Part shown: one piece after another, positions 11,001 through 23,000 of the stretch
Layout: the number at the start of each line of letters is the position of its first letter
Position numbering within the stretch: the first letter of the stretch is position 1
Assembly (NCBI GenBank): GCA_017590115.1
Contig: JAGGNK010013670.1
Coordinates: forward strand, 62,001-126,000
Length of the DNA stretch: 64,000 nt
Direction of reading: 5' to 3'
Source of the DNA: Montifringilla adamsi
Taxonomy: Eukaryota > Chordata > Aves > Passeriformes > Passeridae
Made by a program: the position numbers and the translations under genes
Notes under the pieces: model-generated
What the model was told of the DNA's origin: nothing
What the model saw: the letters and a program-made list of their open reading frames with translations, nothing else
Database searches by the model: none

Positions 11001-14000
11001 GTCACCTGCTAAACTTGGTTCTAACTTTCACATTCCAAAGAGGAGCCGACTAGGAAAGGGCAACAACAAATCCTTGGACAAAAAGCAAAGAGGCAAAAGG
11101 GTTCTGAATGGGCAGAAGTCGTCGGGGAAGGCAAAGTCTCCTAGGAAAGGTTTGAAGACCCCCAAGATGAAAATGAAACAAATGACACTGCTGGACATGG
11201 CTAAAGGTACCGCTAAGGTGTCTAGGGCTCCTAGGAATTCTGGAGGCACCCCTGGATCTTCCAGGAAACCCCAGAAACATCTGCCTCCTGCAGCGCTCCA
11301 TCTCATTGCCTATTACAAAGAAAACAAAGACCGGGAAGACAAAAAAAGTGCTCTTTCCTGCATCATCTCCAAGACAGCTCGGCTGCTTTCCAATGAGGAC
11401 CGTGCTCGTCTCCCCGAGGATTTACGAGGGTTGGTACAGAAACGCTATGAGCTCCTGGAACACCGGAAGAGATGGGCCACCATGACTGAGGAACAGCGGA
11501 AGGAGTACATGAAGAAGAAAAGGGAAAAGCTGAAAGAGAAACTGAAGGAAAGAGCAAAGGAGCGGAAGGAGAAGGAGATGAAGGAAAAACTGGAAAAACA
11601 GAGGAGATTTGAGGACCAAGATCTTAAAGGGAAGACACTGCCTACTTTTAAACTGGTTGATACTCCAGAGGGACTTCCTAACACACTTTTTGGGGATGTG
11701 GCCATGGTGGTGGAGTTCCTGAGCTGTTACTCAGGGTTATTGATGCCAGATGCTCAGTATCCCATCACAGCAGTGTCCCTGATGGAAGCCCTTTGTGCAG
11801 AAAAGGGAGGCTTCCTGTACTTGAACAGAGTGCTGGTCATCCTCTTGCAGACCCTGCTGCAGGATGAAATTGCTGAGGATTATGCTGAGCTGGGAATGAA
11901 ACTTTCTGAAATCCCACTTACTCTGCATTCCGCTTCCGAGTTGGTTCGCCTGTGCCTGCGCAAGTCAGATGTGCAAGAGGAAAGTGAGGTCTCAGATAAT
12001 GTAGATGAAAGTAAGGATTCAGCAGCTTTCGAGGATAATGAGGTACAGGATGAGTTTTTGGAGAAACTGGAGACATCGGAGTTCTTTGAGCTGACTCCTG
12101 AAGAGAAATTGCGGATCCTTGGAGCGCTGTGTCACCGCATCCTAATGACGTACTCGGTGCAGGACCATGTGGAGGCCAAGCAGCAGGCCTCAGCTGAGCT
12201 GTGGAAAGAGCGCCTGGCTGTCCTGAAGGAGGAGAATGACAAGAAGAGGGCAGAGAAACAGAAGCGAAAAGAAATGGTGGCTAAAACCAAGGAGAATGGG
12301 AAAGTAGAGCATATGATGGGAAGGAATGAAAAGAAAAAACACGAAATTATGAAAATAGAGCACCGGGTGGAAATTGAAGCCGATGATATGATCAGTGCTG
12401 TGAAGAGCAGGCGCCTTCTTGCCATCCAAGCCAAGAAGGAGAGGGAGCAACAAGAAATACAAATGAGAGGTAAAAAAATTACCTAGCAAGCAGAGTGTTT
12501 GTGTGTTGTGGAATAACTTCATGGCAAAAATGACAGCCTGTTTTCAGAAGCATTGTCTGAATGCTTCTGAATGAAAACTTAAGAATATAGATCTCAGAAT
12601 CACATAACAGAGCATTGAATCTCCAGCACCATTATACCTAACACAGTATAAACCCAAGTGACCTCTTCTTTTGTGATTCACTGTCTAGTTTCCACAGATA
12701 GGGATGGCTATATGGAATTTAAGGGATTTGCTAACTGGAGATTTATAATTCGTCTCCTGTGGTTCCTGTGGCAGCTTAAACTTTGTAAATCTAAGAAAAA
12801 CTAATACCTGCTTCTAGTTTTTTATCTGTATGTGTCTTTTCGTCAGTACCTTTCTAATTATGGCAGGCCCAGGGAGGTTGCACAACACAGTATCTGTTTT
12901 AGGAACAGAAAATAACCAAAACTTTGTCTTATGTCCAAACATCATCTTGTTCTTGGGTACAGAGGAGATATTTCCTGCCTAAAATCAGGTCCTACTGCTG
13001 CTGCTGGCCCTGCTGCTGTTCCTGTGGTAAGCCTGTTGGCAGCAGCCCTTCTCTCATATCAGGATTTGGGCAATAAATCTCAGTCTAGAGTTTCTCTACT
13101 GAGAATTTAAAGTACTTTAAAGAATTAGTTATGTGGCTGTATAAATATAAACTGTCCACTCAAACTTCTCTAAATCACGAGTTGCGACACCAGACCTTGT
13201 TTCTGTGTAAGTAGTGCTGCTTGAGGAGTAAAGAGAGAATACTTTGGAATTACAGTTTAGGGGTTTTATTGGTTGTAAATGTAGATGCTGGGTGGATGGA
13301 AGTGGACAGTATTGCTCATCTAGGTTGTTATTTTCCTTCTGAAACAAGTGAAGGGTAAACATCCCTCATGGAGCCTGGCTTTTGCACCTCAGCTGGAATG
13401 TGGGAGTATCTGTTCTGGGAGACCAAGAATCACAGAGTGGTTTGGATTGGAAGGGACTTTAAAGTTGATCATGGTCCACCCCCGCTTCATGGGCAAGGAC
13501 ACCTTCCACTAGACCAGGTTGCCCCAGGTCTCATCCAGCCTAGCCTGGCACAGAGAAGCTGTGACTGCCCTATCCTTGGAAGTGTCCAAGGCCAGACTGG
13601 ACAGGGCTTAGAGCAACGTGGTCTAGTGGAACGTGTCCCTGACCATGGCAGGGTTGGAACTAGATGATCTTTAAGGTGTCTTCCAACCCAAACCATTCCA
13701 TAATTCTGTGATATGGCAGTTTTTATCCAGGGTTTCTTCAGCCCAGTCCATTCTTACACCTTGACTACTTCTTCTTTATCTATCTATATGGGATTTTTTT
13801 TTTTTTTTTAGAATGGTGGGCAGAAAATAAACAGAAGAGTGTATGATTGTAAAGAATGTTTATTAAAATCCCCTACAAAATGCTTTTTTTATTCCCATGG
13901 TATAGTAAAATAAAAGACAATATTGATGTCTGGATGCAATAAAAGAAAGCTAATGCTGCTCTTTGCTGATTCTAACAGTGAGGATGGAGAAAGAAGCAGA

Positions 14001-17000
14001 GGAAGAAAGAATCCGGAGGCATAAAGCTGCTGCTGAGAAAACTTTCCAGGATGGAATTGCCAAAGCCAAACTGGTGATGCGCAGGACCCCAATTGGCACT
14101 GACAGGAATCACAACAGGTGGGAAAGGAAATGCCTATGAACTTCCATCTCTGCCCTGAGAGAGGGGCTGTGTCAGATACCGTCCCCCAGGAAGGGATTGA
14201 TAGGGAGGATATACAGAATTGCAGAGGAGAGAGAAGGGGAAAGTATTTGTGTGTATGAAGTATAGTGGCTGCTTATGTGCTCAGCTTTTTGAAGCCTTCC
14301 CATGGAGGTCAGGACCAGTGGAGGTTCAAGTGCTGGCATTGGGTGCTCAGGAACCTCGTTACCATATTTTCTTTTTTTTTTTTTTCGTGATTGTTGCACA
14401 GGCATGCTCTTGGAATGGATTTTAAGCTAAGCCTTCCGTGTTTCTCAGCTGGGCTAACATAAAGATATGCATGCATTCAGCTTTAATGAGTTGAGCACAC
14501 AGATGCGATGCTTCTCCACTCAATGCCAATAAAAGTGTGTGTGTGTTTAACTAGCCAGAAAAGGAGACAGGTACCTAATAACACATTTCTTACAGGTACT
14601 GGCTGTTTTCAGATGAGGTTCCTGGCTTGTTTATTGAGAAAGGCTGGGTACACGACAGTATAGACTACAGATTTACCCTTCCCCATCAGAAAAAGGAAGA
14701 TTTGAAGAAGGACTACAGCCCTGGAGGTACGGTCTCTTGAGGGTATTTCCTCTGCTCTGACTATTCAAATGGAGACATGAGTGTGAAAGGACTGTCTAGT
14801 CTGAGTGTTTTAATGGGGATACTCTGATTTAAGCCTCCTTTTAATCCCAGAAGCCTGCACAAAGGAGGTGCTGGTGATATTTCCATTCTGCTGCTGCAGG
14901 TCTGGAGACTTGCCTGCAGTGTTCCACCTAAAGACTGTGGCATACAGTCTGCTCTCCTTCAAGGAATGAGGTTGATGTCAGTTGGTATCATCCCTCTAGT
15001 TCACTCTGACCCTGCTGAGTTGCAGTGTGCCAGACTCTTGCACAATTAGCTAGTTTGCTGCAGAGTGAGAATGTCTGTCACAGTGCTGATATTCCGCTGG
15101 TGCCAAGACTCCTAGATTGGCCTGTGGAATAGTAACAAGCAGGGCAGTCTGTTAGATACTCACAGCTTTGCTGATTGAGATTGTTTTGATTGGGTGGACA
15201 TCCCTCATGCACTTCCTCTCAGCCTGCTCTTCACCTTTGCTGAATCTGCTCGTGAGGTGCAAGGGACTTGCTGAACTTCTAGTGCTTCCTCTGTGATTTT
15301 GCCTGGCTCACTTGGAGCCTGGGTCCTAGAGACATGCAAGCTTGAACAGGCACAAAAATCTGTCTGTACAGGAGGGAACTTAACATTTCTGTGTGGAAGT
15401 AGTTCTTGGAACAGCAAATACTGCAATAATCTGACTCAGCTGAGTTTCAGTTGTGATCATTTCTTGCTTTTGGAACATCACATTCTGGCACTGAGTCCAT
15501 CTATGGCAATCCTGCATGGGAGGCCTTATGGAGTTAGATCCAAGCCCTCACCTGGTGGGATTGTCTTAGACAAGGGGCAAATTGGACACCTGTAGAGGAA
15601 TAGAACAGGGCAAACTGCAGTGAGATCCTTCATCCAGGTGTAACTTTACAGCCACCTGTGTCTTTGAGACTGACTGAGCTGAAAGTGTATATCATTCCAA
15701 GCTCATCCGTGGGTATATTTTCTTGCAAGAGCTGTTTAAAATACTGACCACCTGTGTTCCTGATCAACTTTTTGCTTCCAGCTGCTTTCATCTCTCAGCT
15801 GCTGCTGCAGGCAGTGGGCAGGATTTCAGCACCTTCCTTTGGAAACATAACAGTCAAAGTCCTGAATGAGCAAAGATTTAAATTTATGTCAGAGTGTTAT
15901 CTGAGGTGCTCAGAAATGAAAATTCATGCTGCTTTTACCTCCTTTGGTTTTCAAAATGCTTTGTCATTATACAGCTAAAAAGTGAAACTAGTTTTATGTG
16001 TTTGGAATAGTAGGAATGCTGCTCAGGAATCTACCTGAGCCTGTGCTTTTCTTTTGCAGAGAAGCGGAAGAGCACAGGCAGTGACAGCCGAGGGAACAAA
16101 CTGCACCGCTCCATGCCCACCACAGACCTGCCTGCTGAGACCACCACTCCCAAGCAGGGCCAGAACTTATGGTAACACACACTTCCATGGCTGCAAAGTA
16201 CTCAAAGTGTAAAGGTCAAGGAATCTAGACGGATTTCTTTTATTAAACCTACTACAAACCTGTTCCTCTTTCAGTGCTGAGCAGTTGGGTTGGTTCAGCA
16301 GCTCCGCAGGCCTCTGTTGCTGATATTATTACTGCAGGGTAGCCAGTCCAAGAGCCAGTGGAACCATCATTCTACCTAATCAATCATTCAAAGCCAGTAT
16401 AAATTAAGCTATTCAAATGCTTCTTTGATGCATTGCTTTTTAAATATTTTATTCTTCCATGTTGACAGCCTCTTATCCCTTTAATGCTTCCATATGCCAA
16501 GCAGTCTTCTAAGTGAATCAAATCTACCTTTGAGCATGCTTGATTGTAACCTGCTCCAGTAATTGGCCCTATCGGTGTCCTTAAAGAAATTCTCCTGTGT
16601 TGAGTGTTGCTCTGTGTGGTAAGGAGTGCTCATCAGTTGTCCCCATGCCAGAAAACCCTGGCTAAGCTTCACCTGTTAATTGCTGTGGAGCATTGTGTAT
16701 TTTTTAGATAACCCTGAGGATAACTGTCACAAAGTATGTGCTCCTGCAGCTCCCCTCTTAGCAGTGTCTGTCCCACGGAGTTCCACTGCTGACACACACA
16801 GTGAGGTTGTTTGGTCTTTGATAAATAGAGTTGAACTTATCTCCAAAGATTAGTTGCCAGTCAGAGCTACTTTACTAAACGTGTACCTGCTCCCCTACCA
16901 GGAACTGTAAAAGAGACTGAAATTGTGGGTGTCTTGATTTATCTGAACCGCCAGCATTGGGTGCTGACTCTTGGTATTGCCCTGCTGCTTATCTGTCATG

Positions 17001-20000
17001 GCAGCAGGTCATAGGATATCACAGAGTTCCTGTGCTTTCCTTCACTGCCCCATCCTCCCATGACAAATCCCCACCCTGTTACCAGTCTGGGCCTTTGCAC
17101 ATGTTGCCAAAATTCAGGCAGTTGGGCTTTCCTAGAGAATGGGTCCTGCACAGGCAGTGTGATCCACAGGGAAGTCCTCTGCTTTTCCTAACTGCCTCCT
17201 CTAACACATGGTCTTTATTGAGCAGAGATGGCAAGGTGTGTTCCAGGAGAAGGACTAACTCCATAAGGAAAAACAGTAGCTTAAATTTACAAAGCACATT
17301 GCTAACAATGAGGGCAGCATAGAGCCAAATTGGATGAGTTAATTAACACAGATTAACTAACAATTCCTTCAACTTTTGTGACTCCAGGCTGAACTTGAAA
17401 AAGCACAGTATTTGATCTGCTCATTCAGGTTGGCAACTCCCAGGAACATTCTGAGGGAGATCAGTGTGACAGAGGCAGGAGTGCTGTGTGGAGTAACCAG
17501 TCACAGCGTGGGAGGAGCTCTTGGAACCAGGTCCTGGACACACTCAGCGCTAAATTATATTCTGTCACTAAGAGCTGCTTTGTATGGAGTGGCCATAATG
17601 GATGGTATTCTCCTTTTAGAAAAGAAAGCAACAAAAAGAATTAAGAAGCTTCTTTAAAAAAAAAAAAAAGCTTAAAGTGGCAGCCAGAAGCCCAAAACAC
17701 TTTCAAAGAGATTTGCCATAGAGTTTCCTACTAAATGGTCAGAGCAAGAGCTATCTCTTACCTTTGGAGGAAAAAAAAGGGTTGAGGAAGTTGGAAACAA
17801 AACTGTAGCAACAATAACAAAACATATTGAGTTCACATCAGGATAAGGAAGCTGTTAAAATTAAGAAAGCCTACTTAAAACCTGTGGTGGATCTCAGTGA
17901 AAGAAATAAAAAGAATGATAAAGTGAAGTACAGACTAAGGGCAAAACAATTTTCTTTTCCCCTTGGGGAACAATCCTGCTTCACAAAATCTATTGTTAGA
18001 GGGTCTGCCTTCGGAGAAGAGGGAAGCTCTTCGCATGAGAGACTAATTGGCTAAGAAATACTAAATAAATTACAGAAACACTCTAAACTTGTATGTTCAA
18101 CAGGGAGATGGAGAGTAATGCTAGAGGAAACTGGGGAAGTCTCCTAAAGAGGTTTTCTTTGATAGAGAAAAGAGGGATCAGGAAATATAAGTAGCAAATG
18201 GCTGTTCTGAAATAGAGAGGAAAGTGCTGCAGCTGAGGTACACAACTGGCTGCTGCCAACTGCTGTGGATCTGTGAATTGCACTGTTCAAAGCACCAGTG
18301 GACAAATTGCTGAGAGAGGAGTTCATTAAGGAGTAGGAAATGCAAAGGTAATTGTCCTGGCACACAGAGGAGGCCTCAAACCAGCAGATGCTGCAGTCTG
18401 GAGGGGTAGCTTGAAGAACTGTTACTGCATACCTGCTCTGACTTTTGGCCACTCAGACATCAGACACTGAGCTAGGAGGGGAGGGTTTTGGCCTGGCTGT
18501 TATGCCACAATGTCCTTAATTTCTGTTCTTTCTTGTCCCTGCCAGGAAGGACTGACTGCTGACAGTCACTGCAGTTGCTGGTTTTTTTACAAGGGTCTTG
18601 TGCCTGTGTGCACTGTTCTGCCAGGCAGGGGCAGCAGTGCAGGTAGAAGAGCCAGGCGTGGGCCTTGAGCAGGGGCACAGAGGCAGCTTCTCAAAGGACA
18701 CATAACCCCTTCTAACTGAGTGCTGTGCTGACTGCCTCTCCCTGAGTGATAGGGCATCCAGAGCTATGCCTGCAGCTAAGCAATAAGGTCTCTCAGCTGA
18801 AAGGTTTTTCCTTAAAGATCTGGAGCTCCTTAGAGTTTGTTTTCTGAGTACCTGTCTGATACCTGCCACCACTTACATGTAAGCATCCACAGAAAGCCAT
18901 GTGACAGGCTGGGAGCTGTTACTTCAGGATAGCCAGGAACTAGAACTTTCCTCTGAGGAAATCCATATTTCTATTCCTGTATTTTCCTTTGGGGCCATTG
19001 CCATTGATCTCAAGGACTGCTCTGAGCATAAATGGTTATGGAAGAGTCTCCTCCTTGGCTGCTTTTTGCATTTTGTCCTTGGACACCGTGGGGAGCCCCA
19101 AGCTCACACTGAAGTCCTTGGATATCTCTGTTGTTTGGACTTGTGCAGCTACAACTCATAATTTTGGCATGTGCATAGGAAGTTTCATTTCTTTGTGTTC
19201 TGCTTTAAGTTGTGCTGTTTGTCTCCTTTACTAGTGGTATGTGGGACATGGGATTCAGTAGCCTCAGAGTGCATATAGAGCATCTTTAGCTGTACCCTTT
19301 TATCCTTTAGAGTGATGAGGCTGCAAAATTAAACAGCAAATTAACTCTGATTAGTTGTATTTCACAGCCCCTTTTCCCCTTTAGCATGGTAGCTGGTAGG
19401 GCACTGATAAAGGGAGAAACAGATTTATACTTCTATCAAGAGTAAATAATATCTCACCGAAGTAGTTCTGCTCTTGGTAGTTTGTCCCCCAAAAAGAAAA
19501 GGGTCCAGTGTTCAAGTGTTAGTTTAGTGCTGCTGAAAGTGCAGCATCATAAACAGTTGGTTACTTCTGTCTTCTCCAGACAGATGGACTACTCTCTCTG
19601 TTCATCTTGTGCTCCACTTGCCCAGATGTTGATCCTTATTAAAAAATCTCCTTGTTCTGGATACATAGGCTCTGAAGAAGTCTCTGTCCTTACCATAGTG
19701 CTTGTGAGCTGTGTACTTCCTGATCTTTCCTGCAAGAGTCATGGGAGAGTCACAGCCTTGGCAGGATATTAGCATGCAGGAGACTTCTTGCTCATCCTGG
19801 TCAGAAAGGAGTTGAATTTTGGAAACAGTGGCATCTCTGCAGAGTAACTGCAGAGTTGTTCTTCATCTGTTAGGAATTCTGCATGGTATGGTGGGTCCCC
19901 TCAGCAGACAATTTGAGTTAACTATGAGTGGGTGCTGACAGACTCCATTCTCTTGCCTATATTCTACAAATGGAGTTCCCCTTAACACCAACCCTCCAAA

Positions 20001-23000
20001 GCAGGTACTGGTCCTGGGCTCCTCTAGTTGTTGTCCTCTCAATTTTGTTGTTCCTTAGGCCAGGTTTTAGACCTTTCTTTGTCCCTTGCATCCTGTAGCC
20101 TGAAAACAGGTCAGAATATTCAGCCTGAGTGAATACTGAGAGCTGCTTTTGACTTGATTCTTGTGCCATTTGTGCCTTCTGTTCTGGTTGCTGACCAGTC
20201 TGTTGGCTAGTGCTGCCAGAAATGTCAGGGGAGAATCTAGACTGTTCTTTGTGAATGCAGGAAGCCCTGACATCAGTCAGGATTTCCCCCTTGTATATCA
20301 ATTTGAAGACCTCCACCTGGTCTTGACTTTCCCAAAGGGATCTTTCCCATCCCTCTGGAGTGTGTGATTTACCTGTGCCAGGCCACATGAAGGACACTAA
20401 CTGTCTTACCATCCCTCTTTGCAAGACTCACTTTTGCCTTCCCTATTTAAAATCCCTAGCCCTGTCTTACCATGTCAATACTCCCAGCCTGTGGCTGAGC
20501 TCCAACTGGATGTGCAGGTAGTTGCTACATGCCTGGAGCTAGTTTGGGAAGCAGGAGCTGTAGCTGCACAGAGCAGAAAGGGGTCACTAATCAAATTAAC
20601 ATGATGTCTCCGATATGTTTGTATTTTGCAGATCAGGCTTAGGTTCAGGCTTGAGTTCAGGCTTAAGTAGATCAGTAGGACAGTAGATTCCTGTCCCAAA
20701 AATACCAGTTCTTACTCTCAGGGTGAACTGGGAAGATTTAAGTACCTGTTGCAGATGTTCTTCTTTCCCTAGCCCATGTCCTTTTCAGCAGGAACAAAGT
20801 TGTACCAGGACTTAACTCTGACTTCTTTTTTTAAAGGGTGGCAGCTGCTTTCTGCAACTGCCCAGCAGCCTGTGTTGTCTTCCCCCAAAATACTGGAGAA
20901 CAGAAACCCTACATGATGACTGTTTTCAGTGTCCTTTACTTTTTACAGTGTGACAAAACAGTGCAGTGAGTTCTCCCCTTTAATTTGTCTCCATGGGAGA
21001 AAGCAGGGAAAGCTCAGAGATTGTCGTCTTCAATATTCTTCTAGCTGGATTCCATGGTGTATCACCAGCAATGTCTGATGCTGTTTTATCACAACCTGGG
21101 CAACACATCTCAAGGTGTCTGGGAAATAGTCCTGTGCTGGGTATCTGTAGAGCAGATGGTTTGGAGTGTGGTTTATGCTGCTCCCAGGTGGTGACAGATT
21201 CTAGTGGATGAAGGGTATCTGAAGCTGCTCTGTCCTGTTCCACAGGGAGAGGTGCAGAGAGTAGTGGTGCCCAAAGGTTTTGATCACCGCATGCAGAGTG
21301 AGGATGCTCCACGGGGTCAGATATACTGAAGATGACTGGCTAAAAAACATCCTGCTTCCATTGTTGAACAATCAATCCTATGTTATATTAGAGTAATGAA
21401 TTTCCTAGCTGAATGCAAACTGGGAGGCCATTGTCCTAGTAGGACCATACACAGAATTATTAAATACTTTCAGATATGGTATTTAGTAAGTATTTCTGCC
21501 AGAAAAATAAGCATTGTGGAAACTGGTATTCCAAGAGGAGCCACAACAGTATCTTTCTCTAGTTGTTGCTTGGCTCATCTGAGCTTGTGCCCAAGAAGAA
21601 AGATTAGACCTGGAATCTTCTGATAAGGATCACAGAGTGGTCCTTTGCAGTTGTTTCCAAATATGGTTGTTTCTCCTATTTCCTGTCTTCCCTCTTCTAA
21701 TGAGCAATCCTCTAACAGAAGATAGGGAATTAGTCATATTTTCTGTTAAATGACCTCTGATGCTCGAGTTGAATCCACATCCCATCACATGAAGAGTCTC
21801 CATGGTTTCCTGGAATAGAATTGGAACGAAAAGAAGGAAAGTGCAGAATTTCAGGTTGTCTTAAATCTCATTTAAATGTACAACCCAGCATGCAAACATG
21901 ATTGTACTTTGGAATTAAAGAATGTCTTGATTTAGAGAACTCTGTAAAAGTAGTTCCCCTTTTAGATTGGACTAACTGCTGAGGCCATCGCTGTCCTCAG
22001 GAATTCCTGAGCAAGAAGGTTTCAAGCTGATCAATATGGTTTTCAGATTCTGTACTTGAGCTTTCAAGTTTGGGCAAGCTTAGAGAGGAGGACTTAAGCA
22101 CTTGCAGAGACAGAGCCTGCACAGGCACAGAGCTCCAGCTGCAGAAGCTGTGCGATCAGCCAGGACATCTCCTTTTTAATCTGGGGACTTCTGGTTAATG
22201 AAAGAAAATATTACTAAATTGCCATGCTGTCAGTGCATAGTGTGTTAGTCTTTGCTAGTACATCTAACACAACATTCAGATCACTTAAATTAACTGCAGA
22301 GTAATGAATGGAATCCCTGGGATAGACAACTAAATTCAAATGTCAAAGTTTTAATAAACTTAATGGGGGAAATACATCTATAAACCAGTTTTGTGTTTAT
22401 TTTGATTCTGTTTTTCGTACCCTGGCATTGGGTACATTTGGGTACCTTGAAACTAAGCCAGCCTGAGTCAGAATTCTTCTACCAGCATTCCTGGTAGTTT
22501 TTCACCTTGCTCCATGGCATCAGGATATAGGTTACCTCTTATCCCTACCTGCCAATCTTTGGGAACTATTTAGAAGAAGAAATTGTGTTGTCACAGAGAT
22601 ACCCTAGGTGATCTAGATACATTTTTTTTATTTTTCAGGTTTCTCTGTGACAGTCAGAAGGATTTGGATGAGCTGCTGGATTGCCTGCACCCCCAAGGAG
22701 TAAGGGAGAGCCAGCTCAAGGAGCGCTTGGAGAAAAAGTGAGCCTGCTCTTTGTTTTTCTATGTGTGCCTTCTCCCAAGTCAGAGCATGTCCTTGGCACA
22801 GCAATCCTTGCGATTCCTGGGGCAGCATCCCAGGCTGGGCTTTGATTATTCCTGTCCTGAAAGAGGGGAGGACATTCAGGTTGAGTAATTGCTGGTTTTC
22901 TTGGGCAGATTCTTGATAAATAACACTCTGAACAGTAAGGAAGTTCTGCCAGTCTTTAAATTCCTCCTTGAAACCAGGAGCAAAGGCAGTGCTGGTTGCT

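Larger units (their letters stand above)
12470..13978 (+). other. BAZ1B: BAZ1B intron f-g
   Basis: 1.5 kb. Holds copy 2 of the inverted duplication and the CR1 inverted pair. A T run (13795-13810) lies upstream of exon g. Confidence 0.85.
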
